Positions 56,630 to 64,000 of a stretch of 64,000 nt of DNA are shown here, one piece after another. The position numbers and the translations under genes were made by a program. The notes under the pieces were generated by a model. That model saw only the letters and a list, made by a program, of their open reading frames with translations. It was not told where the DNA came from and searched no databases. Numbering within the stretch: position 1 is the stretch's first letter; every line of letters begins with the position of its first letter. The stretch is from Methylophaga sp. (GTDB lineage Bacteria; Pseudomonadota; Gammaproteobacteria; Nitrosococcales; Methylophagaceae): contig NVWQ02000024.1 of the NCBI GenBank assembly GCA_002733715.2, positions 1-64,000 on the forward strand, in the 5' to 3' direction.

Positions 56630-57451
56630 TTAGCCAAAAAATGTTTCAACCGCAGCGTTGAGTGTGTCACGCATATCCGGATCATCCGTTAGCGGCGTTA
56701 CCATTGTCATACTACACGCATCTAGTGGGGATACGCCTTTAGCAATTAACTGACCAGAATAAACCAATAAACGGGTAGAAATACCTTCATCCAGACCGTG
56801 ACCTTTTAGGTTACGAGCGCGATGCGCAATATGGACTAGCTTTTCTGCAGTCGCAATATCAACACCTGATTCTTTAGCAACAATATTTATTTCGGTTTTT
56901 TCTTCAGGGTAGTCAAAGTCTAGGCCGCCAAAACGCTGTTTGGTCGACTGTTTTAAATCTTTCATCAAACTTTGGTAGCCTGGGTTATATGAAATAACTA
57001 ATTGGAAATCAGGATGTGCCTGAATTAATTCACCTTTTTTATCTAAAGGCAAACTACGACGGTGATCCGTCAGTGGATGAATAACCACTGTGGTATCTTG
57101 GCGTGCTTCAACTATTTCATCAAGGTAACAGATTGCACCGATCCGTGCTGCGGTAGTCAGCGGACCGTCTTGCCATTTCGTACCATCCTTATCAAGCAGG
57201 AAGCGACCGACCAGATCAGAAGCGGTCATATCTTCATTACAGGCAACGGTAATTAATGGTTTGCCTAATTTCCATGCCATATATTCAACAAAACGTGATT
57301 TACCACAGCCAGTAGGGCCCTTAATCATCATCGGCATACGGACTTCATAGGCCGATTCGTATAAGGCAATTTCTTTATTAACCGGTTCGTAATAAGGTTC
57401 ATCTTTAATTATATATTGTTTAGCATCTACGATATTTTCAGTAACGGACAT
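56630..57451 (-). CDS. cbbQ: RuBisCO activase AAA+ ATPase CbbQ
   Basis: 273 residues, MoxR-type AAA+ protein. Walker A GPTGCGKS at 45-52; Walker B ends in Asp111-Glu112 (ICYLDEIVEA); VISYNPGYQS near 152 is sensor 1. CbbQ forms hexamers which, with CbbO, remodel RuBisCO using ATP. It shares high similarity with the NorQ/CbbQ group; the neighbouring cbbL, cbbS and cbbO assign it to RuBisCO. Confidence 0.96.
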   Translation of the reverse strand: MSVTENIVDAKQYIIKDEPYYEPVNKEIALYESAYEVRMPMMIKGPTGCGKSRFVEYMAWKLGKPLITVACNEDMTASDLVGRFLLDKDGTKWQDGPLTTAARIGAICYLDEIVEARQDTTVVIHPLTDHRRSLPLDKKGELIQAHPDFQLVISYNPGYQSLMKDLKQSTKQRFGGLDFDYPEEKTEINIVAKESGVDIATAEKLVHIAHRARNLKGHGLDEGISTRLLVYSGQLIAKGVSPLDACSMTMVTPLTDDPDMRDTLNAAVETFFG

Positions 57452-57551
57452 AGCTACCCTCTCTTTTCAATTAACTGCATTTTAAGGAAATGAACATTTA
57501 TTCAGTAACTCATTTTTACTGTATAAATAATCACTTAAGTAATTATGACGG

Positions 57552-57863
57552 TTATGGTTCATCATCTGTTTCGGATTCGCCACTCCAACCGACAGCTTTA
57601 GCTTCTACTATGGCTTTATCATGAATGCGTTTATGTTTTTCAAATAATTCGGCAGGTAACTGACTTGCCAAGCAGCCATATTTATCCCATTCAAGATTGA
57701 CCTTATCAAGTAGAGAATCAATGCCTGCGGCATTCCAGCCTTCGCATGTCTCTGATTCTTCAAGTAAACCAAAAACCCAAGCATCACGAATGATCTTGGC
57801 AATAGGTGTCATGCCGCCATTAACTTCATTATTAACTCCTACGTATTTTTGTGGTCGTTTCAT
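57552..57863 (-). CDS. Unknown 103-residue protein between cbbS and cbbQ
   Basis: 103 residues, soluble, acidic at the C-terminus (SGESETDDEP). The N-terminal part reads KYVGVNNEVNGGMTPIAKII and then WVFGLLEESETCEGW, which could form a helical segment with two cysteines in the chain. It lacks any motif I know. It has the strand, spacing and codon use of its cbb neighbours (97 bases after cbbS, 100 before cbbQ), so it is a real gene of the cluster, possibly linked to RuBisCO assembly or activation (inference from position only). Confidence 0.7.
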   Translation of the reverse strand: MKRPQKYVGVNNEVNGGMTPIAKIIRDAWVFGLLEESETCEGWNAAGIDSLLDKVNLEWDKYGCLASQLPAELFEKHKRIHDKAIVEAKAVGWSGESETDDEP

Positions 57864-57887
57864 TTTTTATTATTTCTATGTTGCGAA

Positions 57888-57925
57888 TTAAAAAATGCCC
57901 CTGTCCGACAGGTCGAAGCAGGGGC
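57888..57925 (-). terminator. Terminator or attenuator after cbbS
   Basis: On the minus strand GCCCCTG (57925-57919) and CAGGGGC (57903-57897) form a stem, followed by ATTTTTTAA. It lies about 36 bases past the cbbS stop. It could reduce transcription from the abundant cbbLS message into the unknown gene, cbbQ and cbbO. Confidence 0.75.
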
Positions 57926-57960
57926 TATAAAGCTAAAATTATGGGTTCACTCTGGCGCTG

Positions 57961-58320
57961 TTAAACAGAAACGCCGCGGTAAATTACCATTGATGCCCCT
58001 GCTGATTGTGCAAAGTTGTCAAAACCTAACAAACGAACATGGTTGTCTGGGTGCGCTTTATGACAGGCTTCTAGTTCAGCTAGAATCACGTCAATATCGG
58101 TTTCACCAAACAGTGGCAATTTCCACATATACCAGTAGTTGCTAATAGCATGTTCTGGTTCTGTATGTTCAATACCTGGGTTCCAGCCTTTATCAACAAT
58201 GTACTGGATTTGAGCGCGAGTAGACTCTTTGCTCAATGGCGGTAGGTATGAAAAAGTTTCGTATTTACGGCTTACAGCTGCATCGCCTAAGCTTGATTCG
58301 TAATCTTGTACATCACTCAT
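57961..58320 (-). CDS. cbbS: RuBisCO small subunit, form I
   Basis: 119 residues. The family pattern is clear: [20 protein letters not shown], then [24 protein letters not shown] and an end region with [14 protein letters not shown]. It caps the L8S8 hexadecamer. It lies 137 bases after cbbL with a stem-loop in between and has ATTTTGGAGAAATCAC before the ATG. Confidence 0.97.
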   Translation of the reverse strand: MSDVQDYESSLGDAAVSRKYETFSYLPPLSKESTRAQIQYIVDKGWNPGIEHTEPEHAISNYWYMWKLPLFGETDIDVILAELEACHKAHPDNHVRLLGFDNFAQSAGASMVIYRGVSV

Positions 58321-58372
58321 GTGATTTCTCCAAAATATTTAGTTATATGTGTAAAAGTGTTAGATAGTGCGT

Positions 58373-58437
58373 TCTGGCAAGGCGCGAAAAGGTGAGCGTA
58401 TTATTAATACATGATCCTTTTCAGCAACGCTGCCAGA
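58373..58437 (-). other. Stem-loop between cbbL and cbbS
   Basis: TCTGGCA (58373-58379) pairs with TGCCAGA (58431-58437), and GAAAAGG (58386-58392) with CCTTTTC (58416-58422); the loop holds the small palindrome GTATTATTAATAC. No T run follows. Such a structure could protect the 3' end of the cbbL message or set the ratio of large to small subunit. Confidence 0.6.
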
Positions 58438-58457
58438 GCCCGCGCTAGATGATGCTT

Positions 58458-59876
58458 TTACTTATGGGCTACGTCAATCTTGTCAACCGTATCAAATTCA
58501 AATTTGATCTCTTTCCAAGTTTCCATCGCAATCTTAAGTTCTGGGCTATGGGAAGCGGCTTTAGTAAGAATGTCCTTACCTTCTTTCTCAAGCTCAACAC
58601 CTTGGTTACGTGCTTCAACACAAGCTTCAACCGCAACACGGTTAGCAGCAGCACCGGCAGCATTACCCCAAGGGTGACCCAATGTACCACCACCAAACTG
58701 TAATACAGAATCATCACCAAAGATGCTCACTAATGCTGGCATATGCCAAACGTGAATACCGCCCGATGCTACTGGGATAACGCCAGGCATTGAACCCCAA
58801 TCTTGATCGAAGAAGATACCGCGTGAACGATCTTCTTTGATGTATGAATCGCGCATAATGTCGATCCAACCCAATGTTGCTTCACGATCACCTTCTAATT
58901 TACCTACAACGGTACCTGAATGTAAGTGATCACCACCCGACAAACGTAATACTTTAGTTAATACGCGGAAGTGAATACCGTGGTGCGGGTTACGATCAAG
59001 TACTGCATGCATAGCACGATGAATATGTAATAACATACCGTTGTCTTGACACCATTGTGCTAGACCTGTGTTTGCAGTTAAACCACCTGTTAGGTAGTCA
59101 TGCATGATGATGGGTGAGCCAATTTCTTTTGCATATTCAGCACGTTTCATCATTTCGTCAAAAGTAGGTGCTGTAACGTTTAAGTAATGACCTTTACGTT
59201 CACCCGTTTCAGCTTCTGCTTTTACAATTGCTTCTTGTACGAAGTCAAAACGTGCTCTCCAACGCATAAAGGGTTGAGAGTTTACATTTTCATCATCTTT
59301 AGTGAAGTCGAGACCACCACGTAGACCTTCATAACAGGCACGGCCGTAGTTTTTAGCGGACAGACCTAATTTAGGTTTGATGGTACAACCTAACATTGGG
59401 CGACCATATTTGTTCATGATGTCACGTTCTAACGTGATACCTTGAGGTGGACCATTACATGTCATAACGTAAGCAACAGGGAAACGGATATCCTCTAGAC
59501 GAAGAGCACGTAATGCTTTAAATCCAAATACGTTACCAACTAATGAAGTAAGGACGTTTACAACAGAACCTTCTTCGAAAAGGTCAATTGGATAAGCGAT
59601 AAACGCGTAAAAACAAGTATCATCACCGGGTACATCTTCAATTGCGTAACAACGACCTTTGTAGTAGTCAAGGTCAGTTAATAAATCCGTCCATACTGTG
59701 GTCCAAGTACCTGTTGAAGATTCAGCAGCTACCGCAGCAGCAAGCTCTTCACGAGGCACACCTTCTTGAGGTGTGATTTTGAAACAAGCCAAGATATCTG
59801 TTTCTTTAACAGAATAATCTGGCTCCCAATATGTTTCGCGGTAGTCTTTAACGCCCGCGTTATAAGTCTTAGCCAT
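58458..59876 (-). CDS. cbbL: RuBisCO large subunit, form I (green-like, probably IA)
   Basis: 472 residues, starting at the ATG at 59876 after GGAG; a TTG four codons earlier is less likely. It fixes CO2 onto ribulose-1,5-bisphosphate. Lys167 in [11 protein letters not shown] is the catalytic lysine; Lys193 in FTKDDE is the one carbamylated; HRAMHAV near 288 and the loop-6 segment [13 protein letters not shown] near 320 are intact. Sequence style and the accompanying cbbQ and cbbO without carboxysome genes indicate the cytoplasmic IA type (IAq). Confidence 0.97.
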   Translation of the reverse strand: MAKTYNAGVKDYRETYWEPDYSVKETDILACFKITPQEGVPREELAAAVAAESSTGTWTTVWTDLLTDLDYYKGRCYAIEDVPGDDTCFYAFIAYPIDLFEEGSVVNVLTSLVGNVFGFKALRALRLEDIRFPVAYVMTCNGPPQGITLERDIMNKYGRPMLGCTIKPKLGLSAKNYGRACYEGLRGGLDFTKDDENVNSQPFMRWRARFDFVQEAIVKAEAETGERKGHYLNVTAPTFDEMMKRAEYAKEIGSPIIMHDYLTGGLTANTGLAQWCQDNGMLLHIHRAMHAVLDRNPHHGIHFRVLTKVLRLSGGDHLHSGTVVGKLEGDREATLGWIDIMRDSYIKEDRSRGIFFDQDWGSMPGVIPVASGGIHVWHMPALVSIFGDDSVLQFGGGTLGHPWGNAAGAAANRVAVEACVEARNQGVELEKEGKDILTKAASHSPELKIAMETWKEIKFEFDTVDKIDVAHK

Positions 59877-59922
59877 GTGTTTCTCCAATGTGTTTTTAAT
59901 TTATAAGTTAATTAAGTCACAA

Positions 59923-59970
59923 CGCGGTTGTCCGCGGTACGTTTTTATAACGTGTCCTTAGTTTAGGACA
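59923..59970. promoter_or_regulatory. Probable CbbR operator between cbbL and cbbR
   Basis: TGTCCT (59953-59958) and AGGACA (59965-59970) form an interrupted palindrome of the T-N11-A type read by LysR regulators. A second repeat, CGCGG-TTGT-CCGCG, lies at 59923-59936. Both are in the 159-base gap between the divergent cbbL and cbbR, where CbbR is known to bind in other autotrophs. Confidence 0.6.
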
Positions 59971-60035
59971 TTTTTAACATAAACAACAGTCAAATATTTT
60001 GATTTAAGCTATAAGAAATGTTTATAATGTAATTT

Positions 60036-60938
60036 ATGAATATAACTATACGCCAATTTCAGATATTTGAAATGGTTGCCCAGAATTTAAGCTATACCCG
60101 TGCGGCTGAATTACTCTACCTAAGTCAGCCAGCGGTGTCTATGCAAATAAAACAATTAGAAAGTGAAGTGGAAATGCCTTTATTTGAAAGGCTAGGTAAA
60201 AAATTATTTTTGACTGAAGCGGGTGATGAGTTACTTGTATACGCCCGTAATATTTCACAGCAACTGGTCGAATTGGACGATGTGTTAAATGAAATTCGTG
60301 GTAGTGAGAGAGGGCGTTTAACGATAGCTGTAGCAACAACGGCGAATTATTTTGCCTTAAAATTATTAGGTGAATTTTATAAACGTTTTTCAAGGACTAT
60401 TATTAGTTTTGATGTCACCAACCGTGAAAGTTTATTAAATCATTTAAACGACAATACGGCAGATATGGTGATTATGGGTCAGCCGCCAGAAGGTCTAGAT
60501 GTTGAAGCGACCTATTTCTTGGATAATCCTTTGGTTGTTATTGCACCGAAAGGACATAGATTGGCAAATGAAAAACAGATTCCATTATCAGTTTTGCAGC
60601 AAGAAACTTTCATTATGCGTGAGAACGGTTCAGGTACACGGATTGCTGTGAAACGCTTTTTTGAAGAAAGTGGTTATAGTATTAGCTCGGTTATGGAAAT
60701 GAGTAGTAATGAGGCCATTAATCAGGCCGTTGAGGCTGGGCTAGGATTAGGCATTGTGTCACGGCATACTTTAGAATTAGAATTGGCCTTGGATCGATTA
60801 GAGATTCTAGATATTGAATCATTTCCAATTATGCGTCATTGGTATTTAGTACATCGAAAAGGCAAGCGCTTAACTGCTTTAATGAATGCTTTTAAGCGAT
60901 TAGTGGTAGATGAAGCAGGAACAATATTAAAGGCTTAG
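60036..60938 (+). CDS. cbbR: LysR-type regulator CbbR
   Basis: 300 residues. An N-terminal winged helix-turn-helix (RQFQIFEMVAQNLSYTRAAE, LSQPAVSMQIKQLE, about 6-42) is followed by a LysR substrate domain. It is divergent from cbbL, the standard place of CbbR, which activates the cbb operon in response to Calvin-cycle metabolites or NADPH. Convergent overlap of 12 bases with the next gene. Confidence 0.93.
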   Translation: MNITIRQFQIFEMVAQNLSYTRAAELLYLSQPAVSMQIKQLESEVEMPLFERLGKKLFLTEAGDELLVYARNISQQLVELDDVLNEIRGSERGRLTIAVATTANYFALKLLGEFYKRFSRTIISFDVTNRESLLNHLNDNTADMVIMGQPPEGLDVEATYFLDNPLVVIAPKGHRLANEKQIPLSVLQQETFIMRENGSGTRIAVKRFFEESGYSISSVMEMSSNEAINQAVEAGLGLGIVSRHTLELELALDRLEILDIESFPIMRHWYLVHRKGKRLTALMNAFKRLVVDEAGTILKA

Positions 60939-61370
60939 AGAACTGGGATCTAACCATTTTATTTGACCAAAGCCAGCAACCAAACGAATTTTTGTCAGTT
61001 TTAATAAGTAAAAGTTAAAACCTGGTAACTCTAATGTCATTGACGCGGTTGGAAATTGCTCTAGATATTGCTTACGCAGCTGATTTTCATCTTGAGCCAA
61101 TTTTGCTATAGCTAAGCAGGTAACGCGAGCGCCAGCACTAGGATCATCAGCATCTGCAGGATCGAAAATAGTCAGCGAGACTTTAGCATTCGCATTAATA
61201 TTATGAGTGTGCTCTGCTAGATGGCTGATAAATATAGCGATGTCACCTTCTTTGCTGATGATATAAGGTGTAATGGACCCAAAAGGAAAACCTTCTTCAG
61301 ATTTTGAATGAGTAGATAGCACACCGTAATTTTGTGCTTGAATGAATTGTTTTGGATCGAGTTTATTCAT
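60927..61370 (-). CDS. Pyridoxamine-5'-phosphate-oxidase-fold protein (HugZ-like)
   Basis: 147 residues from the ATG at 61370, which overlaps the stop of the upstream gene as ATGA. The split-barrel flavin fold is indicated by NYGVLSTHSKSEEGFPFGSI, IFISHLAEHTHNI and VSLTIFDP. Members bind FMN or haem; HugZ-like ones act on haem, but the key residues are not certain here. No signal peptide. Coupled to the metzincin-like gene. Confidence 0.78.
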   Translation of the reverse strand: MNKLDPKQFIQAQNYGVLSTHSKSEEGFPFGSITPYIISKEGDIAIFISHLAEHTHNINANAKVSLTIFDPADADDPSAGARVTCLAIAKLAQDENQLRKQYLEQFPTASMTLELPGFNFYLLKLTKIRLVAGFGQIKWLDPSSLSL

Positions 61371-62140
61371 GGTGTAAGGATCCAATTAATTTCTTTGGCA
61401 GTTATTTTTCCTACTTTACAAAAACGGAGATCTTTTGGTATTTCAAATTGTGTTTCGGATATGGGAATGCGACCTGCCATAATTTCGCAATAGCGCTGAG
61501 GGTAACGGGGGCTTTTATCTGGCTTAACATAACCTGCGGGATAAATAGGTTGGTTATCACTGGCGCCAACAGTATGCAATATTTCATGCGCCATAACCAG
61601 TGCATTCTGCCTATTTTGTTTTGGCAAAGAGTAGGCGTGGATAATACCTATTAAACCTTTTTGTAAACCAAGTGAATGTTCAAGCGCTTGGTTATTTTTG
61701 CCCTGATGATACAGTACAAACAGTCTGATACGATCCGTGTTTGATTTACTATCAGGTGTGTTTTTATAAGCCCAGTAGCGTAGTTCTATGCTCCACCACA
61801 TAACTTGAAAGGTTGCATTGCGATCTTTGGGAGGAGAAGGAGGATGCGCTGTGACGGTCGAACCTAGACGTGTAATAATCGGCCTAACAACGGTAAGCTG
61901 ATATTGTTTTGCACCTTTGATAAAGAAATTATCAATATCGACAAAGTGCTTTTTAGATAATGCATTGATATAAGCTTCAGTTGCAGCGCTACCATCACCA
62001 TTGATCGGAAAAATAACAACCTCAATGGGTTGATACCATGACGTAGTGTTGAGTCGTTGGTTTTGTGTATAGATGGCAACGCTAGCTAAGAGGAGCAGTA
62101 AAAATACAACACGGAAATTTCTAAAGCTAAATACTTTCAT
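61367..62140 (-). CDS. Membrane-anchored metzincin-like metalloprotease
   Basis: 257 residues. An N-terminal signal anchor (about 9-25) leaves the rest outside the cytoplasm. HEILHTVGASD from His185 is the HExxHxxGxxD zinc motif of metzincins (Asp in place of the third His, as in some snapalysin/archaemetzincin-like groups), and CEIMAGRIP about 35 residues later could hold the Met-turn. Otherwise I do not recognise the family. Its start codon lies in a long palindrome and the next gene is coupled by an ATGA overlap. Confidence 0.72.
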   Translation of the reverse strand: MKVFSFRNFRVVFLLLLLASVAIYTQNQRLNTTSWYQPIEVVIFPINGDGSAATEAYINALSKKHFVDIDNFFIKGAKQYQLTVVRPIITRLGSTVTAHPPSPPKDRNATFQVMWWSIELRYWAYKNTPDSKSNTDRIRLFVLYHQGKNNQALEHSLGLQKGLIGIIHAYSLPKQNRQNALVMAHEILHTVGASDNQPIYPAGYVKPDKSPRYPQRYCEIMAGRIPISETQFEIPKDLRFCKVGKITAKEINWILTP

Positions 62141-62174
62141 AATATACCCAAGTTACTTGGGTATATTATGAAAG
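62134..62174. repeat. 41-base perfect palindrome over the metalloprotease start
   Basis: Arms CTTTCATAATATACCCAAGT and its exact complement lie on either side of one base (T). The metalloprotease start codon is at 62138-62140, inside the left arm. In RNA the start site would be buried in a hairpin of 20 pairs. Confidence 0.9.
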
Positions 62175-62194
62175 GTGAACTTATTTCTGGCAAT

Positions 62195-62234
62195 AAAAAA
62201 GGCCGGATAGATAAATCTAATCGGCCTTTCATAT
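62195..62234 (-). terminator. Terminator after the cold-shock gene
   Basis: On the minus strand AAAGGCCG pairs with CGGCCTTT, followed by TTTATT. It lies about 20 bases past the cold-shock stop. The run of A/T on both sides may make it work in both directions. Confidence 0.85.
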
Positions 62235-62252
62235 TTTGTGCTTAGGTTCTAA

Positions 62253-62462
62253 CTAGGCTGGAACAACGTTCTCAGCTTGTGGACCTTTAGCGCCCTGAGT
62301 AACTTCCATCGTTACTGCTTGGCCTTCTTTCAAAGATTTAAAACCATCTGATTGAATTGCACTGTGATGAACGAATACATCTGGACCACTTTCTTGCTCG
62401 ATAAATCCAAAACCTTTTGCATCATTGAACCACTTAACGGTTCCTGTAACTTGATCTGCCAT
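62253..62462 (-). CDS. Cold-shock protein, CspA family
   Basis: 69 residues from the ATG at 62462 with GAGGT seven bases upstream; a longer frame upstream is the leader. This single cold-shock domain binds single-stranded RNA and [22 protein letters not shown] carries RNP1 (KGFGFIE) and VFVHHSAI is RNP2. Such proteins melt mRNA structure in the cold or act in general RNA handling; the exact paralogue cannot be told. Confidence 0.95.
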   Translation of the reverse strand: MADQVTGTVKWFNDAKGFGFIEQESGPDVFVHHSAIQSDGFKSLKEGQAVTMEVTQGAKGPQAENVVPA

Positions 62463-62775
62463 AACTACCTCAAAAATTTTACTTGTGTATCTTAAAATAT
62501 TAACTAACATTCATTAGAAGCTAGCCTAACGTAACTCCTAACGAGAAGCTCACCGCATTGTACACGTTTATTCATGTCAAACCTAATTACTATACAAAAT
62601 AACGGGGTTTCATAGGGTTTTATATGATAAAGTTAAAATGTTTATCGTTTAAGCTGTTGATATTTAATCGGTTAACATGAGGTTTTATGTCAAAAACCCA
62701 AAAAAGTCAGAATAATTTGTTTTAGGCGAACTTTTCATTCAATAGGACGTTTAGCGCAAATTAAGCGGTAAAGCT
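62463..62775 (-). promoter_or_regulatory. Leader and promoter region of the cold-shock gene
   Basis: No gene is seen here. On the minus strand TTGACA (near 62573-62578) and TACAAT (62562-62557) are present, though only 12 bases apart, so they cannot pair as one promoter. With TACAAT as -10 box the transcript would start near 62550, giving a leader of about 90 bases, as is usual for cold-shock genes. Confidence 0.4.
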
Positions 62776-63042
62776 TTATTCTGGAACGAAATCTGTGGGA
62801 GGCTCTGAGCCGTCACCGAAGAAAAACTTTTCTAATTCTTCTTTTAAAAATTGCTGTGATTTAGGATCAGCTAAAGAGAGGCGGTTTTCATTAATTAACA
62901 TGGTTTGCTGGCCTAACCATGATTGCCACGCTTCTTTTGAAACGGATTGGTATATCTTTTTACCCAACTCACCGGGATAGGGTGGAAAATCTAGCCCTTC
63001 AGCTTCTTTATTTAGTTTTATGCAATTAACAGTATGTGCCAT
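62776..63042 (-). CDS. yggX: YggX, Fe(II)-trafficking protein
   Basis: 88 residues. [20 protein letters not shown], then [17 protein letters not shown] and [12 protein letters not shown] match E. coli YggX end to end. It protects iron-sulfur proteins from oxidation and is linked to iron supply. It follows mutY by seven bases, the same order as in E. coli, where the partner is itself an iron-sulfur enzyme. Confidence 0.96.
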   Translation of the reverse strand: MAHTVNCIKLNKEAEGLDFPPYPGELGKKIYQSVSKEAWQSWLGQQTMLINENRLSLADPKSQQFLKEELEKFFFGDGSEPPTDFVPE

Positions 63043-63049
63043 GGTATTC

Positions 63050-64000
63050 TCATAATGATTGTATTAATAATTTTACTGGTGCAGGTAAGCCCAGTTGTAA
63101 TGCTTCGTCTATTTTAACCCATTTGAGTTTATTATTGTCAGCGATATGATCCAAGTTACATGTGCAGTTTATGAGATGGGGATGAATGTTAAGCTTAAAA
63201 TGGCTAAAGACATGTTTTATAGTTGCAAGAGGCTGGATTGTATTTGTAGAGAAATGTATATTTAATTTGCAGTAATCATCAAGTTCACCAATAGTTTTTG
63301 TTTCTGGAAAACTCCAAAGTCCTCCCCAAATTCCCCGATTATCTCGTTGCTCGAGTAATAATTCGCCGTTGGATGATTGAGCAACAATCCAATGTGATTG
63401 ACGTGTAGGATTTGTTTTTTTAGGTTTAGGCGTGGGGTATTTTTTGGGATTACCTTGCGTGAATGCTTGGCAATCATGATTAACGGGGCATGCAGAACAA
63501 TTAGGCTTGCTACGAGTACATAAGGTTGCGCCCAGATCCATTTGTGCCTGAATATAGTCTGCAAAGCGATGTTGAGGTAATAACTGCTCGGCAAAATTCC
63601 ACAATTTAGTTTCAACTATTTTACTACCTGGCCAGCCTTCAATGGCCGCATATCGAGTTAATACGCGCTTTACATTGCCATCAAGAATAGGGGAACGTTG
63701 ATGGTAAGCTAATGCCATAATGGCGCCAGCAGTAGAACGGCCAATTCCGGGTAAAGCAACTAAATCATCAATATTTGAAGGCATATTACCTTGATGCGAT
63801 TCGGTAACAATTACTGCGGTTTTATAAAGGTTTCTAGCTCTTGCGTAATAGCCTAACCCTGTCCAAAGTGCGAGTACATCGTCAACTGAAGCGTTAGCTA
63901 AGGCTGTTATATCAGGGAATTGTTGGATAAACCGTAGGTAATAGGGGATAACCGTAGCAACCTGAGTTTGTTGTAACATAATTTCAGATAGCCACACATG
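63050..64000 (-). CDS. mutY: A/G-specific adenine glycosylase MutY (5' end outside window)
   Basis: At least 317 codons; the frame stays open to the window edge (HVWLSE), so about 30 N-terminal residues are missing. MutY removes adenine paired with 8-oxoguanine. Catalytic Glu in SEIMLQQTQ, the helix-hairpin-helix [12 protein letters not shown], the catalytic Asp in ILDGNVKRV and the four-Cys cluster ([17 protein letters not shown]) are present. The C-terminal Nudix-like domain ([12 protein letters not shown]) recognises 8-oxoguanine. Confidence 0.96.
   Translation of the reverse strand, partial: HVWLSEIMLQQTQVATVIPYYLRFIQQFPDITALANASVDDVLALWTGLGYYARARNLYKTAVIVTESHQGNMPSNIDDLVALPGIGRSTAGAIMALAYHQRSPILDGNVKRVLTRYAAIEGWPGSKIVETKLWNFAEQLLPQHRFADYIQAQMDLGATLCTRSKPNCSACPVNHDCQAFTQGNPKKYPTPKPKKTNPTRQSHWIVAQSSNGELLLEQRDNRGIWGGLWSFPETKTIGELDDYCKLNIHFSTNTIQPLATIKHVFSHFKLNIHPHLINCTCNLDHIADNNKLKWVKIDEALQLGLPAPVKLLIQSL

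Noticed and set aside
53803-60938. Carboxysome gene cluster next to RuBisCO
   Set aside because: No shell, CsoS2 or carbonic anhydrase genes are present; cbbQ and cbbO with unknown small genes fit a cytoplasmic enzyme.
1-64000. CRISPR arrays, prophage, complete insertion sequences, tRNA or rRNA genes
   Set aside because: No regularly spaced repeats, transposase or integrase frames, phage structural genes or clover-leaf/rRNA signatures were seen apart from rnpB.

Overview
The window is chromosomal DNA of a low-GC gammaproteobacterium that very probably fixes CO2. Gene order and protein sequences match gammaproteobacterial families: a complete dcw cluster after rnpB, lpxC-dciA-M23-secA, and mutY-yggX. 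The form I RuBisCO cluster with cbbQ and cbbO, the complete cytochrome bd cluster and a PEP-CTERM-like secreted protein point to a chemolithoautotroph of the sulfur-oxidiser type, but no sulfur gene is present to prove it.\n\nPositions 1-1360: the 3' end of RNase P RNA, then a short accessory insert made of a putative class I cyclic-di-GMP riboswitch and a secreted protein with a VPVPA-type C-terminal sorting tail, closed by a strong terminator. Positions 1312-19789: a MraZ-type promoter/operator and the complete division and wall cluster (mraZ, rsmH, ftsL, ftsI, murE, murF, mraY, murD, ftsW, murG, murC, murB, ddlB, ftsQ, ftsA, ftsZ, lpxC), almost every junction overlapping by a few bases. Positions 19786-31437: dciA (opposite strand), an M23 peptidase, secA, argJ, a DUF3549 gene, then a minus-strand block of an SpmA/SpmB-like membrane protein, a 2OG-Fe(II) oxygenase and peptide deformylase, a DEAD-box helicase, and dodecin.\n\nPositions 31590-45376: housekeeping and stress genes (ASCH, SYLF, three ABC-F ATPases ybiT/yheS/uup, GIY-YIG, msrB, MATE, ung, a methyltransferase-like gene, an alanine/sodium symporter, yaeQ) interrupted by small palindromic repeats. 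A VapBC toxin-antitoxin cassette sits just after ung, and a second 113-bp copy of the ung 3' end lies beyond it.\n\nPositions 45490-52935: a membrane cytochrome c protein diverging from a complete cytochrome bd set (cydA, cydB, the 33-residue cydX, cydD, cydC). Positions 52948-60938: a DUF4197 gene and the carbon-fixation cluster on the minus strand (cbbL, cbbS, an unknown 103-residue gene, cbbQ, cbbO, an unknown 84-residue gene) with the LysR regulator cbbR divergent. No carboxysome genes are present. Positions 60927-64000: a flavin-binding-fold protein, a membrane-anchored metzincin-like protein whose start lies in a 41-base palindrome, a cold-shock protein, yggX and the 5'-truncated mutY.\n\nNo tRNA, rRNA, CRISPR array, intact insertion sequence or prophage was seen. 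The least explained parts are the riboswitch/sorting-signal insert, the ung/vapBC junction, the membrane cytochrome c protein and the two small genes of the cbb cluster.
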